Source of the DNA: Paracoccaceae bacterium
Lineage (GTDB): Bacteria > Pseudomonadota > Alphaproteobacteria > Rhodobacterales > Rhodobacteraceae
Length of the DNA: 51,378 bases
Assembly: GCA_947504705.1 (NCBI GenBank)
Contig: CANNIA010000025.1
Span: forward strand, 1-51,378
Direction of reading: 5' to 3'
Made by a program: the position numbers and the translations under genes
Shown here: positions 43,364 to 50,811 of the stretch, in pieces
Numbering within the stretch: the first letter of the stretch is position 1
Layout: each line of letters opens with the position of its first letter
Notes under the pieces: model-generated
What the model saw: the letters and a program-made list of their open reading frames with translations, nothing else
Told to the model about the DNA's origin: nothing
Database searches by the model: none

Positions 43364-43969
43364 TCAGGCTGCCGCAGGCGCGCGGGGCCGCAGATACCAG
43401 TACCACAGGCGATAGGCCCAAAGCGCGATCAGCGGGCCGAAATGCACGGCGGCGGGGGGCCAGCTGCCCCAGTTGTGCAGGGCCGCCCAGTGGATCAGGA
43501 CCAGAACCGCCGCCGGATAGGCCAGCCGCTGCAAGGTCTTCCACCCCGCATGAAGCCAGCGCTGAGCGGCGTTGTTCGAGGTGGCCGCAAGCGGCACGAA
43601 GATCAGCATGGCCAGCCAGCCGGTCCAGATGTCGGTGTTGGGCAGGGCCTCAACGATGCGGTCCAGCGTGCCCCGGTCGATGACGTAGACCACCGTATGG
43701 AGGGCGGCATAGACGAAGGCCGCAACCTCGATATCCCGACGATGATGCAGCAGCCAGCGCTGCCAGCTTTGGCCCTTGAACTGAAGCGTCAGCCCCGAAG
43801 CCATCATGCCGATGATCATGAACCGGGCGGCGAACTCGCCGGTCGGGTGCAGAAGGCGGTGGAAGGCTTGCGGATCATCCCCGAACAGCGGGCCGATCAT
43901 GGTAAGGGCGGGCAGGGAAAGCACGATCCAAAGGATCAGGGTCGAAGGTTCGTAGCCGAAAAATGACAT
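43364..43969 (-). CDS. msrQ: MsrQ-type heme-binding membrane subunit (ferric-reductase-like)
   Basis: 201 residues with about six helices in a ferric-reductase-like transmembrane domain; histidines in RLLHPTGEFAARFMI, LLHHRRDIEVAAFVYAALHTVVYVIDRG and AVLVLIHWAALHNWG can hold hemes b. MsrQ passes quinol electrons to the periplasmic methionine-sulfoxide reductase MsrP; no msrP is adjacent here, so the assignment is to the family. Its start codon sits inside a 10-bp hairpin. Confidence 0.82.
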   Translation of the reverse strand: MSFFGYEPSTLILWIVLSLPALTMIGPLFGDDPQAFHRLLHPTGEFAARFMIIGMMASGLTLQFKGQSWQRWLLHHRRDIEVAAFVYAALHTVVYVIDRGTLDRIVEALPNTDIWTGWLAMLIFVPLAATSNNAAQRWLHAGWKTLQRLAYPAAVLVLIHWAALHNWGSWPPAAVHFGPLIALWAYRLWYWYLRPRAPAAA

Positions 43970-43994
43970 GGGGCACCTGTTGCTGGTGCCCCAT
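43968..43994 (-). promoter_or_regulatory. Hairpin covering the msrQ start site; possible ald terminator/attenuator
   Basis: Read on the minus strand: 10-bp stem ATGGGGCACC / GGTGCCCCAT with loop AGCAACA, followed by GTCATTTTTC. The first two bases of the msrQ ATG are the last two of the stem and its AGGTG ribosome site is inside it. The U-rich run just after could make it an intrinsic terminator for the upstream ald transcript. Confidence 0.7.
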
Positions 43995-44026
43995 ATACGC
44001 TGAGTTGCGGCGATTCCGTCGCGAAA

Positions 44027-45145
44027 TTACATCTTCAGAGCGTCAGCGCCCGAGATGGTCGGCAGGCCAAGGGCTTCGCCAACGGCGGCGTAGGTAAGCT
44101 TGCCAGCATGGACGTTCAGCCCGTTCAGCAGGTGCTTGTCGTCGGCGCAGGCTTTCTTCCAGCCCTTGTTGGCCAGGGCCAGCATGAAGGGCATGGTCGC
44201 GTTGCCAAGGGCCTGGGTCGAGGTGCGGGCAACGGCGCCCGGCATGTTGGCCACGCAGTAGTGCATGATGCCATCGACTTCGTAGATCGGGTCCTGGTGG
44301 GTGGTGGCGTGGCTGGTCTCGAAGCAGCCGCCCTGGTCGATGGCGACGTCAACAAGGGCTGCGCCCGGCTTGAGTTCCTTAAGCTGGGCCTTCGAGATCA
44401 GCTTCGGGGCCGCCGCACCGGGGATCAGCACCGCGCCGATGATCAGGTCGGCTTCACGGGCCAGCGCGATCGTGTTGCCAGCCGAAGCATAGGCATTCTT
44501 GAACTCACGCCCGAAGACGTCGTCCAAATAGCGCAGGCGGTTCACCGAACGGTCGATCACGGTCACATCCGCGCCCATGCCAGCGGCAATCTTGGCCGCA
44601 TGGGTGCCGACAACGCCGCCACCGATGACCAGCACCTTGGCGGGCAGCACACCCGGCACGCCGCCGAGGAGGACGCCGCGGCCGCCATTGGCCTTTTGCA
44701 GGGTCCAGGCACCAACCTGCGGGGCAAGGCGACCGGCAACCTCCGACATCGGGGCCAGAAGCGGCAGGCCGCCACGGTCATCGGTCACGGTTTCATAGGC
44801 GATGCAGGTTGCTCCGCTGGCGAGGAGGTCCTTGGTCTGCTCTGGATCGGGGGCAAGGTGCAGATACGTAAAGAGAATCTGGCCTTCGCGCAGACGCTTG
44901 CGTTCCACAGCCTGCGGTTCCTTGACCTTCACGATCATGTCGGCCTGAGCAAAGACTTCCTCAGCCGTCGCAAGGATCTTGGCACCGGCAGCGGTATAGT
45001 CAGCGTCCGAGAAGCCAGCGCCCATGCCGGCCTTGGTTTCGACAACGACCGTGTGGCCGTTGTTCACGGCTTCGCGGACGGCGTCAGGGGTCATCCCCAC
45101 GCGGAATTCCTGCGGTTTGATCTCTTTCGGGCAACCGATCTTCAT
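44027..45145 (-). CDS. ald: Alanine dehydrogenase
   Basis: 372 residues (start MKIGCPKEIKPQEFRVGMTPDAVREAVNNGH). Oxidises L-alanine to pyruvate and ammonia with NAD, or aminates pyruvate. The nucleotide fold has VLVIGGGVVGTHAAKIAAGMGADVTVID; the substrate region is GQILFTYLHLAPD, and SHATTHQDPIYEVDGIMHYCVANMPGAVARTSTQALGNATMPF is the conserved late block. The upstream ATG at 45184 lies in the promoter region. It is divergent from the Lrp-type gene, its likely regulator. Confidence 0.98.
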   Translation of the reverse strand: MKIGCPKEIKPQEFRVGMTPDAVREAVNNGHTVVVETKAGMGAGFSDADYTAAGAKILATAEEVFAQADMIVKVKEPQAVERKRLREGQILFTYLHLAPDPEQTKDLLASGATCIAYETVTDDRGGLPLLAPMSEVAGRLAPQVGAWTLQKANGGRGVLLGGVPGVLPAKVLVIGGGVVGTHAAKIAAGMGADVTVIDRSVNRLRYLDDVFGREFKNAYASAGNTIALAREADLIIGAVLIPGAAAPKLISKAQLKELKPGAALVDVAIDQGGCFETSHATTHQDPIYEVDGIMHYCVANMPGAVARTSTQALGNATMPFMLALANKGWKKACADDKHLLNGLNVHAGKLTYAAVGEALGLPTISGADALKM

Positions 45146-45248
45146 GATTCTCTCCAATGTGGGGGCCAATCCCATCTGGAGCAATTCTGCCGCGATCTTC
45201 TGGAAGTGCTTTGAAATCTGGTTGGCAAATCGCCCCCTTTTGCGTAGC

Positions 45249-45280
45249 TTCTTCGAAGGTTTGCATTAATTGTCGAAGAA
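45249..45280. promoter_or_regulatory. Candidate Lrp-type operator between ald and the regulator
   Basis: Inverted repeat TTCTTCGA (45249-45256) / TCGAAGAA (45273-45280) separated by 16 nt that include the AT-rich ATTAATTG. It ends 6 nt before the regulator's ATG. Divergent ald/lrp-like pairs are commonly autoregulated; this specific site is an inference. Confidence 0.5.
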
Positions 45281-45286
45281 ATCACC

Positions 45287-45751
45287 ATGACCGCCGAACT
45301 TGACGCAACAGACCGCCGCATCCTGACCGTTCTGCAACGGCAGGGTCGGATCACCAATGCCGAGCTGTCGGAGGTCGTGAACCTCTCGCCGTCCGCCTGT
45401 CACCGGCGGGTTCAGCGGCTGGAGGAGGAGGGGTTCATTGAAGGCTATGTGGCGCTGCTGGATGCCCGCAGGATCGGGCGGATGGCGACGGTCTTTGTGG
45501 AAATTACCCTGCAAAGTCAGGCCGAAGACCTGCTGGATGCGTTCGAGCGTGAGGTGGCCAAACTGCCCGACCTTCTGGAATGCCATCTGATGGCGGGGAC
45601 AGCGGACTACCTGTTGAAGTTGATGGCGGAAGATACCGAGGACTTCGCCCGCATCCACCGGCAGTTCCTGTCGCGGCTGCCGGGGGTGCGGCAGATGCAG
45701 ACTTCGTTTGCCTTGCGGACGGTGGTTCGGACGACGGCTCTGGCGGTGTGA
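45287..45751 (+). CDS. Lrp/AsnC family regulator (AldR-type)
   Basis: 154 residues. HTH at residues ~5-50 (ELDATDRRILTVLQRQGRITNAELSEVVNLSPSACHRRVQRLEEEGFIEGYVALLD), then the RAM effector domain (VFVEITLQSQ...LLECHLMAGTADYLLKLMAEDTEDF). Divergent from ald with 141 nt between starts; such partners activate ald in response to alanine (AldR). A hairpin at 45778-45811 follows. Confidence 0.95.
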   Translation: MTAELDATDRRILTVLQRQGRITNAELSEVVNLSPSACHRRVQRLEEEGFIEGYVALLDARRIGRMATVFVEITLQSQAEDLLDAFEREVAKLPDLLECHLMAGTADYLLKLMAEDTEDFARIHRQFLSRLPGVRQMQTSFALRTVVRTTALAV

Positions 45752-45777
45752 GGGGCGGTTGAGACGGGTCGGAAAGG

Positions 45778-45811
45778 GGGGCAAGAAAGTGTCTTGCTTC
45801 CGTCTTGCCCC
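45778..45811. terminator. Hairpin after the Lrp-type gene
   Basis: 9-bp stem GGGGCAAGA / TCTTGCCCC with a 16-nt loop, 27 nt after the stop. It lies between the regulator and the converging broken LysR gene. No U-tract beyond GGTCTTCC. Confidence 0.5.
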
Positions 45812-45861
45812 GGTCTTCCATTCCCGCCGCAGGTTGTGCGGCTTTGCCGGATGAGCGGGGC

Positions 45862-46488
45862 CTAAAGCCCCTCGATCATCGCGCGGGTTTGGGGCGGGTC
45901 CAGTTTGCCACCCAAAGCCCCGCGCAGGGGGCGCAGCTGGTCGGCGGAGAAGACCATGAAGTCGCGCACGCGGCGCAGGTTGTTGGCTTCGCGTGAGGTC
46001 ACGATCCACCAAGGGGTGGTCAGCCCTGCGGGCGGCATAAAGCAACGGATCAGGTCAGTCTGGAGATCGCCGACAAGACAGGGCAGCAGGCCAAGGCCAA
46101 CGCCCGCGCGGATCATGCCGGCCATGTTGGGCACGTTGTTCGAGGTGCCAACCTTTTCGCAGCCCGGCACCATGGACATGAACGACTTGATATGCGGCAT
46201 TCCGGTGATCGGCCCGGCATAGGCGATGATCGAATGGCCAGTTAGCCCGTCGATGCTTTCAGGCAACCCGCTGCGTCTGGCATAGGCGGCCGAGCCGTAG
46301 ACCGCCCAGGCAATATCGGGCAAAGCCAGACAGACCAGCGTATCGCCGGTCAATTCGCCCCCGGCGCGGAAGGCGACGTCAGCCTCGCCCATGGCAAGGT
46401 CAAGCCGGTGTTCGGCGGACACATAGGCCGCCTCACTATTGTTCATAGACCACCAATGCAAGCCAAGACGCTGCATCGTACGCGCCAT
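45862..46488 (-). pseudogene. LysR-type regulator lacking its DNA-binding domain
   Basis: Residues from about 20 on are a clear LysR effector domain (HRLDLAMGEADVAFRAGGELTGDTLVCLALPDIAWAVYGSAAYARR ... GVGLGLLPCLVGD ... PWWIVTSREANNLRRVRDFM). The ~100 residues with the winged HTH and linker are absent. The likely break is between the non-matching MNNSEAA and YVSAEHRLDL, near 46430. The frame is stopped by a TAA six codons before the first ATG. This is the chromosomal stump left by insertion of the element that carries the integrase at 46613; the N-terminal half may remain at the other junction, outside the window. Confidence 0.8.
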
Positions 46489-46612
46489 AATACATTGTTT
46501 TTATGTCTTTTTCGACAATACCAATGTTTCTGCCTCGCCTACTTCGACCACAAACGTCCATTGACAGCCACTAAAATTTAGGGGCTTATTAGGGGCCGAC
46601 AGGGAGAAGAAA

Positions 46613-47902
46613 ATGGCAAAGGCGTTGCACCGGTTGACGGTAAAGGAAGTGGATGCAGCGCCGTCAGGGACTGCGCTCTCCGACGGCGGCGGCCTGCTCT
46701 ATCGGGCCACCGGCAAAGGTCAGGGCAAGTGGGCGTTCAAGTTCACGTCGCCTGACGCAGGGTACAGAGCCGTGCAAGTTGCCAAAGGTAGCAAGTCCAT
46801 CCAGAGGGAGATGGGGCTGGGAACATATCCCTCGGTGTCCCTAGCCGCTGCGCGCACAAAAGCCGCGAACTCCCGCGCCCTACTCGACCGGAACATCGAT
46901 CCCATCGAAGAGGCTAAGCGGCTCGACGCAGAAGCCGTCACGCATGCCGAAACCCAGACCCGCCTTGCATCCGAAAAGGCCATGACGTTCGGGCGCTATG
47001 CCGACGATATTCTGCTGCCGAGCGTGCTACCGGAGTTTTCTAACCCAGCACATGTGCAGCAGTGGAAAGCCACGTTCGCGACCCACGCAGTCGCGCTCCG
47101 TGACATGCCGCTTGCAAAGATCGCGCGCGAGAACGTCCTATCGGTCCTCAAGCCGATCTGGAACGAGAAGACGGTTACAGCAAGCCGAAGCCGTCAAAGG
47201 ATCGAACGCCTGTTCGCCCACGCCATTCAGAACGGCCACTATAAAGGCGACAACCCAGCAGCGTGGCGTCAATTCGATGCCACCCTGCCGGCACCCAAAA
47301 AGCAGCCGCGACACCACCCCGCCATCCCAGACGAAAAGATCGCAGAGTTTTTAGCAATCCTGCGGGACAAGCAGAGCGACAGCATCTCCGCCCTAATGCT
47401 CGAATGGATCACTTTGTCCGCATGCCGCACCGGAGAGGCACGTTTCGCGACATGGGGCGAAATCGACATGGATCGTGCCCTGTGGTCGATCCCCGCAAAG
47501 CGCATGAAAATGCGCCGCGACCATGTGGTGCCAATCACGCGAAGGATGGCCGCGATCTTGGACGAAGCGAAGCGTCGGCATCCAAAAATGGCAGAGGGGG
47601 AAAAGCCCCAACCGACCGAGTATGTCTTTGTAACCGATCGCGCCAAGCCGTTATCAGAGATGGCGTGTCTGATGGTCATTCGCCGAATGAAAGGCTTTGG
47701 CGATTACACGGCCCACGGCCTGCGCGCCACGTTCAAGGGATGGGCGGCGACCAAGACCGAATACCCGCGAGAACTCATCGAGGAACAGTTGGCACACCAG
47801 TTGGGTGCGGTCGAGCAGGCATACATGCGCCAGTCAGCCTACGAGCGGCGCAGGCCCATGATGGAAGAGTGGGCGGATTACTGCGGACCGGACAGTCGCT
47901 GA
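46613..47902 (+). CDS. Tyrosine integrase (P4-like, DUF4102 N-terminal domain)
   Basis: 429 residues. N-terminal DUF4102 arm-binding domain (LTVKEVDAAPSGTALSDGGGLLYRATGKGQGKWAFKF ... MGLGTYPSVSLAAARTKA, ~1-95), core-binding region (~115-225) and catalytic domain. Catalytic residues are R272 (CRTGEARFATWG), H368 and R371 (HGLRATFKGWA), H395 (LAHQLG) and nucleophile Y404 (EQAYMRQ), so it should be active. Integrases of this type usually recombine at tRNA or other genes' 3' ends. Here the neighbour is an interrupted lysR gene. Confidence 0.95.
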   Translation: MAKALHRLTVKEVDAAPSGTALSDGGGLLYRATGKGQGKWAFKFTSPDAGYRAVQVAKGSKSIQREMGLGTYPSVSLAAARTKAANSRALLDRNIDPIEEAKRLDAEAVTHAETQTRLASEKAMTFGRYADDILLPSVLPEFSNPAHVQQWKATFATHAVALRDMPLAKIARENVLSVLKPIWNEKTVTASRSRQRIERLFAHAIQNGHYKGDNPAAWRQFDATLPAPKKQPRHHPAIPDEKIAEFLAILRDKQSDSISALMLEWITLSACRTGEARFATWGEIDMDRALWSIPAKRMKMRRDHVVPITRRMAAILDEAKRRHPKMAEGEKPQPTEYVFVTDRAKPLSEMACLMVIRRMKGFGDYTAHGLRATFKGWAATKTEYPRELIEEQLAHQLGAVEQAYMRQSAYERRRPMMEEWADYCGPDSR

Positions 47903-47928
47903 TTGCTCATCGTACGCGACACGCCGGA

Positions 47929-47985
47929 GAAGAATATTCTTCGCATTTTCGGCGAGTGTTGGAAATCCCACAATGTCATTGTGGG
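47929..47985. repeat. Two perfect palindromes behind the integrase
   Basis: GAAGAATATTCTTC (47929-47942) is set inside outer arms CGCCG (47922-47926) and CGGCG (47950-47954), and CCCACAATG-T-CATTGTGGG spans 47967-47985. They lie in the 212-nt gap between integrase and the AlpA-like gene, and may be the integrase terminator and an operator. Confidence 0.75.
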
Positions 47986-48114
47986 CAAGCCGACATATCA
48001 CTTAACTAATTGAAATAGGGTTCTTTTTTATGGGTCAAGACCCCACTCTGGTTGCGCTCATCCGGGTTTTTACGACATACTCAGGCTACCACCTACCACC
48101 TAAGAGGTTCGAAT

Positions 48115-48309
48115 ATGCTCGACAAGATCCATCGCTTGCCGTCTGCACTGGTGATCACCGGCCTTTGCCGCACGTCGCTCTACAACCACCTGAAGGAAGG
48201 CGAATTCCCCGAGCCGGTACGGCTTGGCGCGCGGGCCGTCGGGTGGAAGGAAAGCGAACTGGCGGAGTGGGTCAATACCCGCAGCAAACGCACCAACACC
48301 AAAAACTAA
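48115..48309 (+). CDS. AlpA-family regulator / excisionase-like HTH
   Basis: 64 residues, MerR-like winged HTH: LPSALVITGLCRTSLYNHLKEGEFPEPVRLGARAVGWKESELAEWVNTR, the classic AlpA pattern (P4 phage AlpA activates the CP4-57 integrase and so excision). ATG 48115 follows AAGAGG; an upstream start at 48052 is not used. Lies between integrase and the DUF3987 gene, as in many satellites and islands. Confidence 0.92.
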   Translation: MLDKIHRLPSALVITGLCRTSLYNHLKEGEFPEPVRLGARAVGWKESELAEWVNTRSKRTNTKN

Positions 48310-48411
48310 ACCCCGACCCACAATCCGAGCCGGGGGCTAGCAGTTGTTCGTCTCAGCAACGAAACTCTAGCAGATTTCAGACCGGCCTTCAAACATCATG
48401 GAGGCACCAAA

Positions 48412-50811
48412 ATGGCTGAAGAACTCGAAAATCATGGCTATCTGGAAGAGGTCCAGCCCGCTCAGTCCGACGGTTCACCGTCGGAAATCAACCTCGGCCC
48501 GATTGCGCTTACTGATGGACAAAGCGTGATCGAGCCGGAGAGCCTCGGAGCTGTGAATCCCGCGCTTCAGGATTTCGACCTTGGCCTTGAGAACTTCATT
48601 TCAGTGGCCTGTTCGCGGCCACCGATTGAAGCCTATCGAGATCATCCTGCCCTCCATCCGGTGGCGAAGGCGCTGATGGTGGCATACCGCGAGAACGGAA
48701 AAACGAGCAGCGATAGCGATCCTTTCGATTATCACGGCGATGCCATCCGCGTATTGAGGAACGTCACGACGGATGACGACGGTGGGCTTCTCTATGAAGG
48801 CATCACTTCGGAAATGATGGCAGCGGACGAAATTCTCGAATTGCGTCGGGCAGCTATGCGGCGCAGGATGCATGATCGGGGAATGCCGCCGCGCCAACGC
48901 AGTCAAGACCTCATCAGACACTGCGCAGAGTTGATGGTGCTGACCGACGATGAGGTCTTTCTGCAAGTGGCCGCAAGCCTGATCTCCCACCAAAAGCCCG
49001 CTGGGTCGGCCCTTGCCACCGCTTGGAAGGAAATTAGGAACACCTTCATTGCCCCAGAATCGGCCCTGTCAAAGGAGGTCGAATGGTATCAGACGCCTTG
49101 GCTCCATGTTCTGGGCATGCCCCAGACGGACATAGAGAAGGCACAAGAAAAAGATCGCATCATCAAGGCTCGGGCTGTGGCTGCCTTTGAGCAGTGCGTG
49201 GCCAACGTTCCGGGATGGCGCAGCGTTGTGATGTCCATCAGTGACGCCCTTGACGTCGAGATCAGCCTGCAGGCGATACAATTTGCAAAATCCGAGGCAA
49301 AGAACACGGATACCAAGCCCGCAGCCACAATCAAACCGGACCCAAAGCCGGTAGACCTATGGGGGAAGTTTGAGCCGCCTGATTTGCCGCGCGGGCTTCT
49401 CCCGCCAATGATCGAAGAATTTGCCTTTACGATGGGCGATCAGATGGGCGCTGATCCCGCTGGGATTGCTATGGCCTGCCTTTGTGTTTGCGGTACCGCC
49501 ATTTCCGACAACATCAAGTTGAAGGTGAAGCGTCACGCTGACTGGTACGAGTCCGCCCGCATTTGGGTGTCTGTTGTTGGCGCTCCGTCTACGAAGAAAA
49601 CGCCCATCCTGAATGCTGCCGCTCGCCCCCTTTGTGCGATCGACAGCAGGATGTTGAGCGACTGGATACATGCGGTGAAAAGGTTCAATGCTCTACCACC
49701 GGAAGACAAGAAGGGAAAATCGCCGCCGCTGCAAAAACGCCTTCGCATTGAAGACGTTACCATCGAAGCCGCGCAAGTTGTGCTTGAAGGCAGCACTGAA
49801 GGCATCCTTTGCCTCCAAGACGAACTATCGGGATTTTTCGGGACGATGGACAAATACAGTGGCGGCAAGGGGGCCTCGGCGGACCGTGCATTTTGGCTGA
49901 AAGCCTATAATGGCGGCCAGTATGCCATAAACCGCGTCGGCAGGGGAACTTCACTTCTGGACAACCTATCGGTGTCACTCCTTGGCGGTATTCAACCTGA
50001 ACCGATCCGCAAGATTGCTTCGGAAGCCCAAGACGACGGTCTCCTCCAGCGGATGCTGCCGATAATTCTGAAGAATGCTGTGATGGGTAAGGACGTGCCG
50101 GTCCCAGACGTTGGGCGTCGGTATTCAGAACTCATTCAATATTTGAACCGCCTGCAACCATCAGGATGCTGCAATATGGGCATACTTGAATTCGATGACG
50201 CGGCGCAAGCCATCCGGACGGGCCAAGAAGAACGCCATCTAACACTGATGTCTTCAGAAACCGTGTCGCGGAAGTTGGCAAGCCATATTGGAAAGTACGA
50301 TGGTATATATGCCCGCCTCTGCGCGATCTGGCATTGTATCAAACATTGTACAGTTGATCCCACCGACAACTTCGATGCAGGTCAACCGCTGCCCTCAACT
50401 ATCGATGCCGCAACTGCCCAAGCGGTGGCCGATTTCATGGAACAGTTCCTTCTGCCCCATGCAGTTGCCTTCTACTTTGGAACCCTTGGCCTGTCGGACA
50501 ACCACGACCGTCTGTGCGCCATCGCAAGCTATATCCTCGCCCACCAACTGGACAAGATCACCAACCGCGATGTTCAGCGCGGCGACCGTGCGATGCGGGG
50601 CCTAGAGGACAAGGACATCCGCCCACTCCTCGAGCAACTCGAAGCAATGGGCTGGCTTGGACGGGTTCCAAACGCGCGGCCGTCGATGCAGCCGATTTGG
50701 CAAGTCAACCCAATGGTTCACAGCCTTTACGCGGATCGGGCCAAGAAAGAGGCCACGCGGCGTAAGGAAGCAAGGGCCGCTCTGGGGATTTTGTTCCAGA
50801 GGGAGGATTGA
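48412..50811 (+). CDS. DUF3987 protein, putative primase/helicase-like ATPase of the element
   Basis: 799 residues. The N-terminal ~330 residues are poorly conserved, with acidic and helical stretches; the DUF3987 core begins near PPDLPRGLLPPMIEEFAFTMGDQMGADPAGIAMACLCVCGTAI. A P-loop-like GAPSTKKT lies at residues 390-397, and LCLQDELSGFF (residues ~467-477) resembles a Walker B with DE. The later blocks GGKGASADRAFWLKAYNGGQ, LSVSLLGGIQPE and DDGLLQRMLPI are characteristic of the family, which is found in mobile elements and linked to replication initiation. The C-terminal ~120 residues are helical (AMRGLEDKDIRPLLEQLEAMGWLGRV, a winged-helix-like segment). The biochemical activity has not been assigned from sequence alone. 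Confidence 0.88.
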   Translation: MAEELENHGYLEEVQPAQSDGSPSEINLGPIALTDGQSVIEPESLGAVNPALQDFDLGLENFISVACSRPPIEAYRDHPALHPVAKALMVAYRENGKTSSDSDPFDYHGDAIRVLRNVTTDDDGGLLYEGITSEMMAADEILELRRAAMRRRMHDRGMPPRQRSQDLIRHCAELMVLTDDEVFLQVAASLISHQKPAGSALATAWKEIRNTFIAPESALSKEVEWYQTPWLHVLGMPQTDIEKAQEKDRIIKARAVAAFEQCVANVPGWRSVVMSISDALDVEISLQAIQFAKSEAKNTDTKPAATIKPDPKPVDLWGKFEPPDLPRGLLPPMIEEFAFTMGDQMGADPAGIAMACLCVCGTAISDNIKLKVKRHADWYESARIWVSVVGAPSTKKTPILNAAARPLCAIDSRMLSDWIHAVKRFNALPPEDKKGKSPPLQKRLRIEDVTIEAAQVVLEGSTEGILCLQDELSGFFGTMDKYSGGKGASADRAFWLKAYNGGQYAINRVGRGTSLLDNLSVSLLGGIQPEPIRKIASEAQDDGLLQRMLPIILKNAVMGKDVPVPDVGRRYSELIQYLNRLQPSGCCNMGILEFDDAAQAIRTGQEERHLTLMSSETVSRKLASHIGKYDGIYARLCAIWHCIKHCTVDPTDNFDAGQPLPSTIDAATAQAVADFMEQFLLPHAVAFYFGTLGLSDNHDRLCAIASYILAHQLDKITNRDVQRGDRAMRGLEDKDIRPLLEQLEAMGWLGRVPNARPSMQPIWQVNPMVHSLYADRAKKEATRRKEARAALGILFQRED

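Noticed and set aside
46489-46612. tRNA gene or tRNA fragment as attachment site beside the integrase
   Set aside because: No cloverleaf, T-loop (GTTCRA) or CCA-type end could be made out in this stretch.
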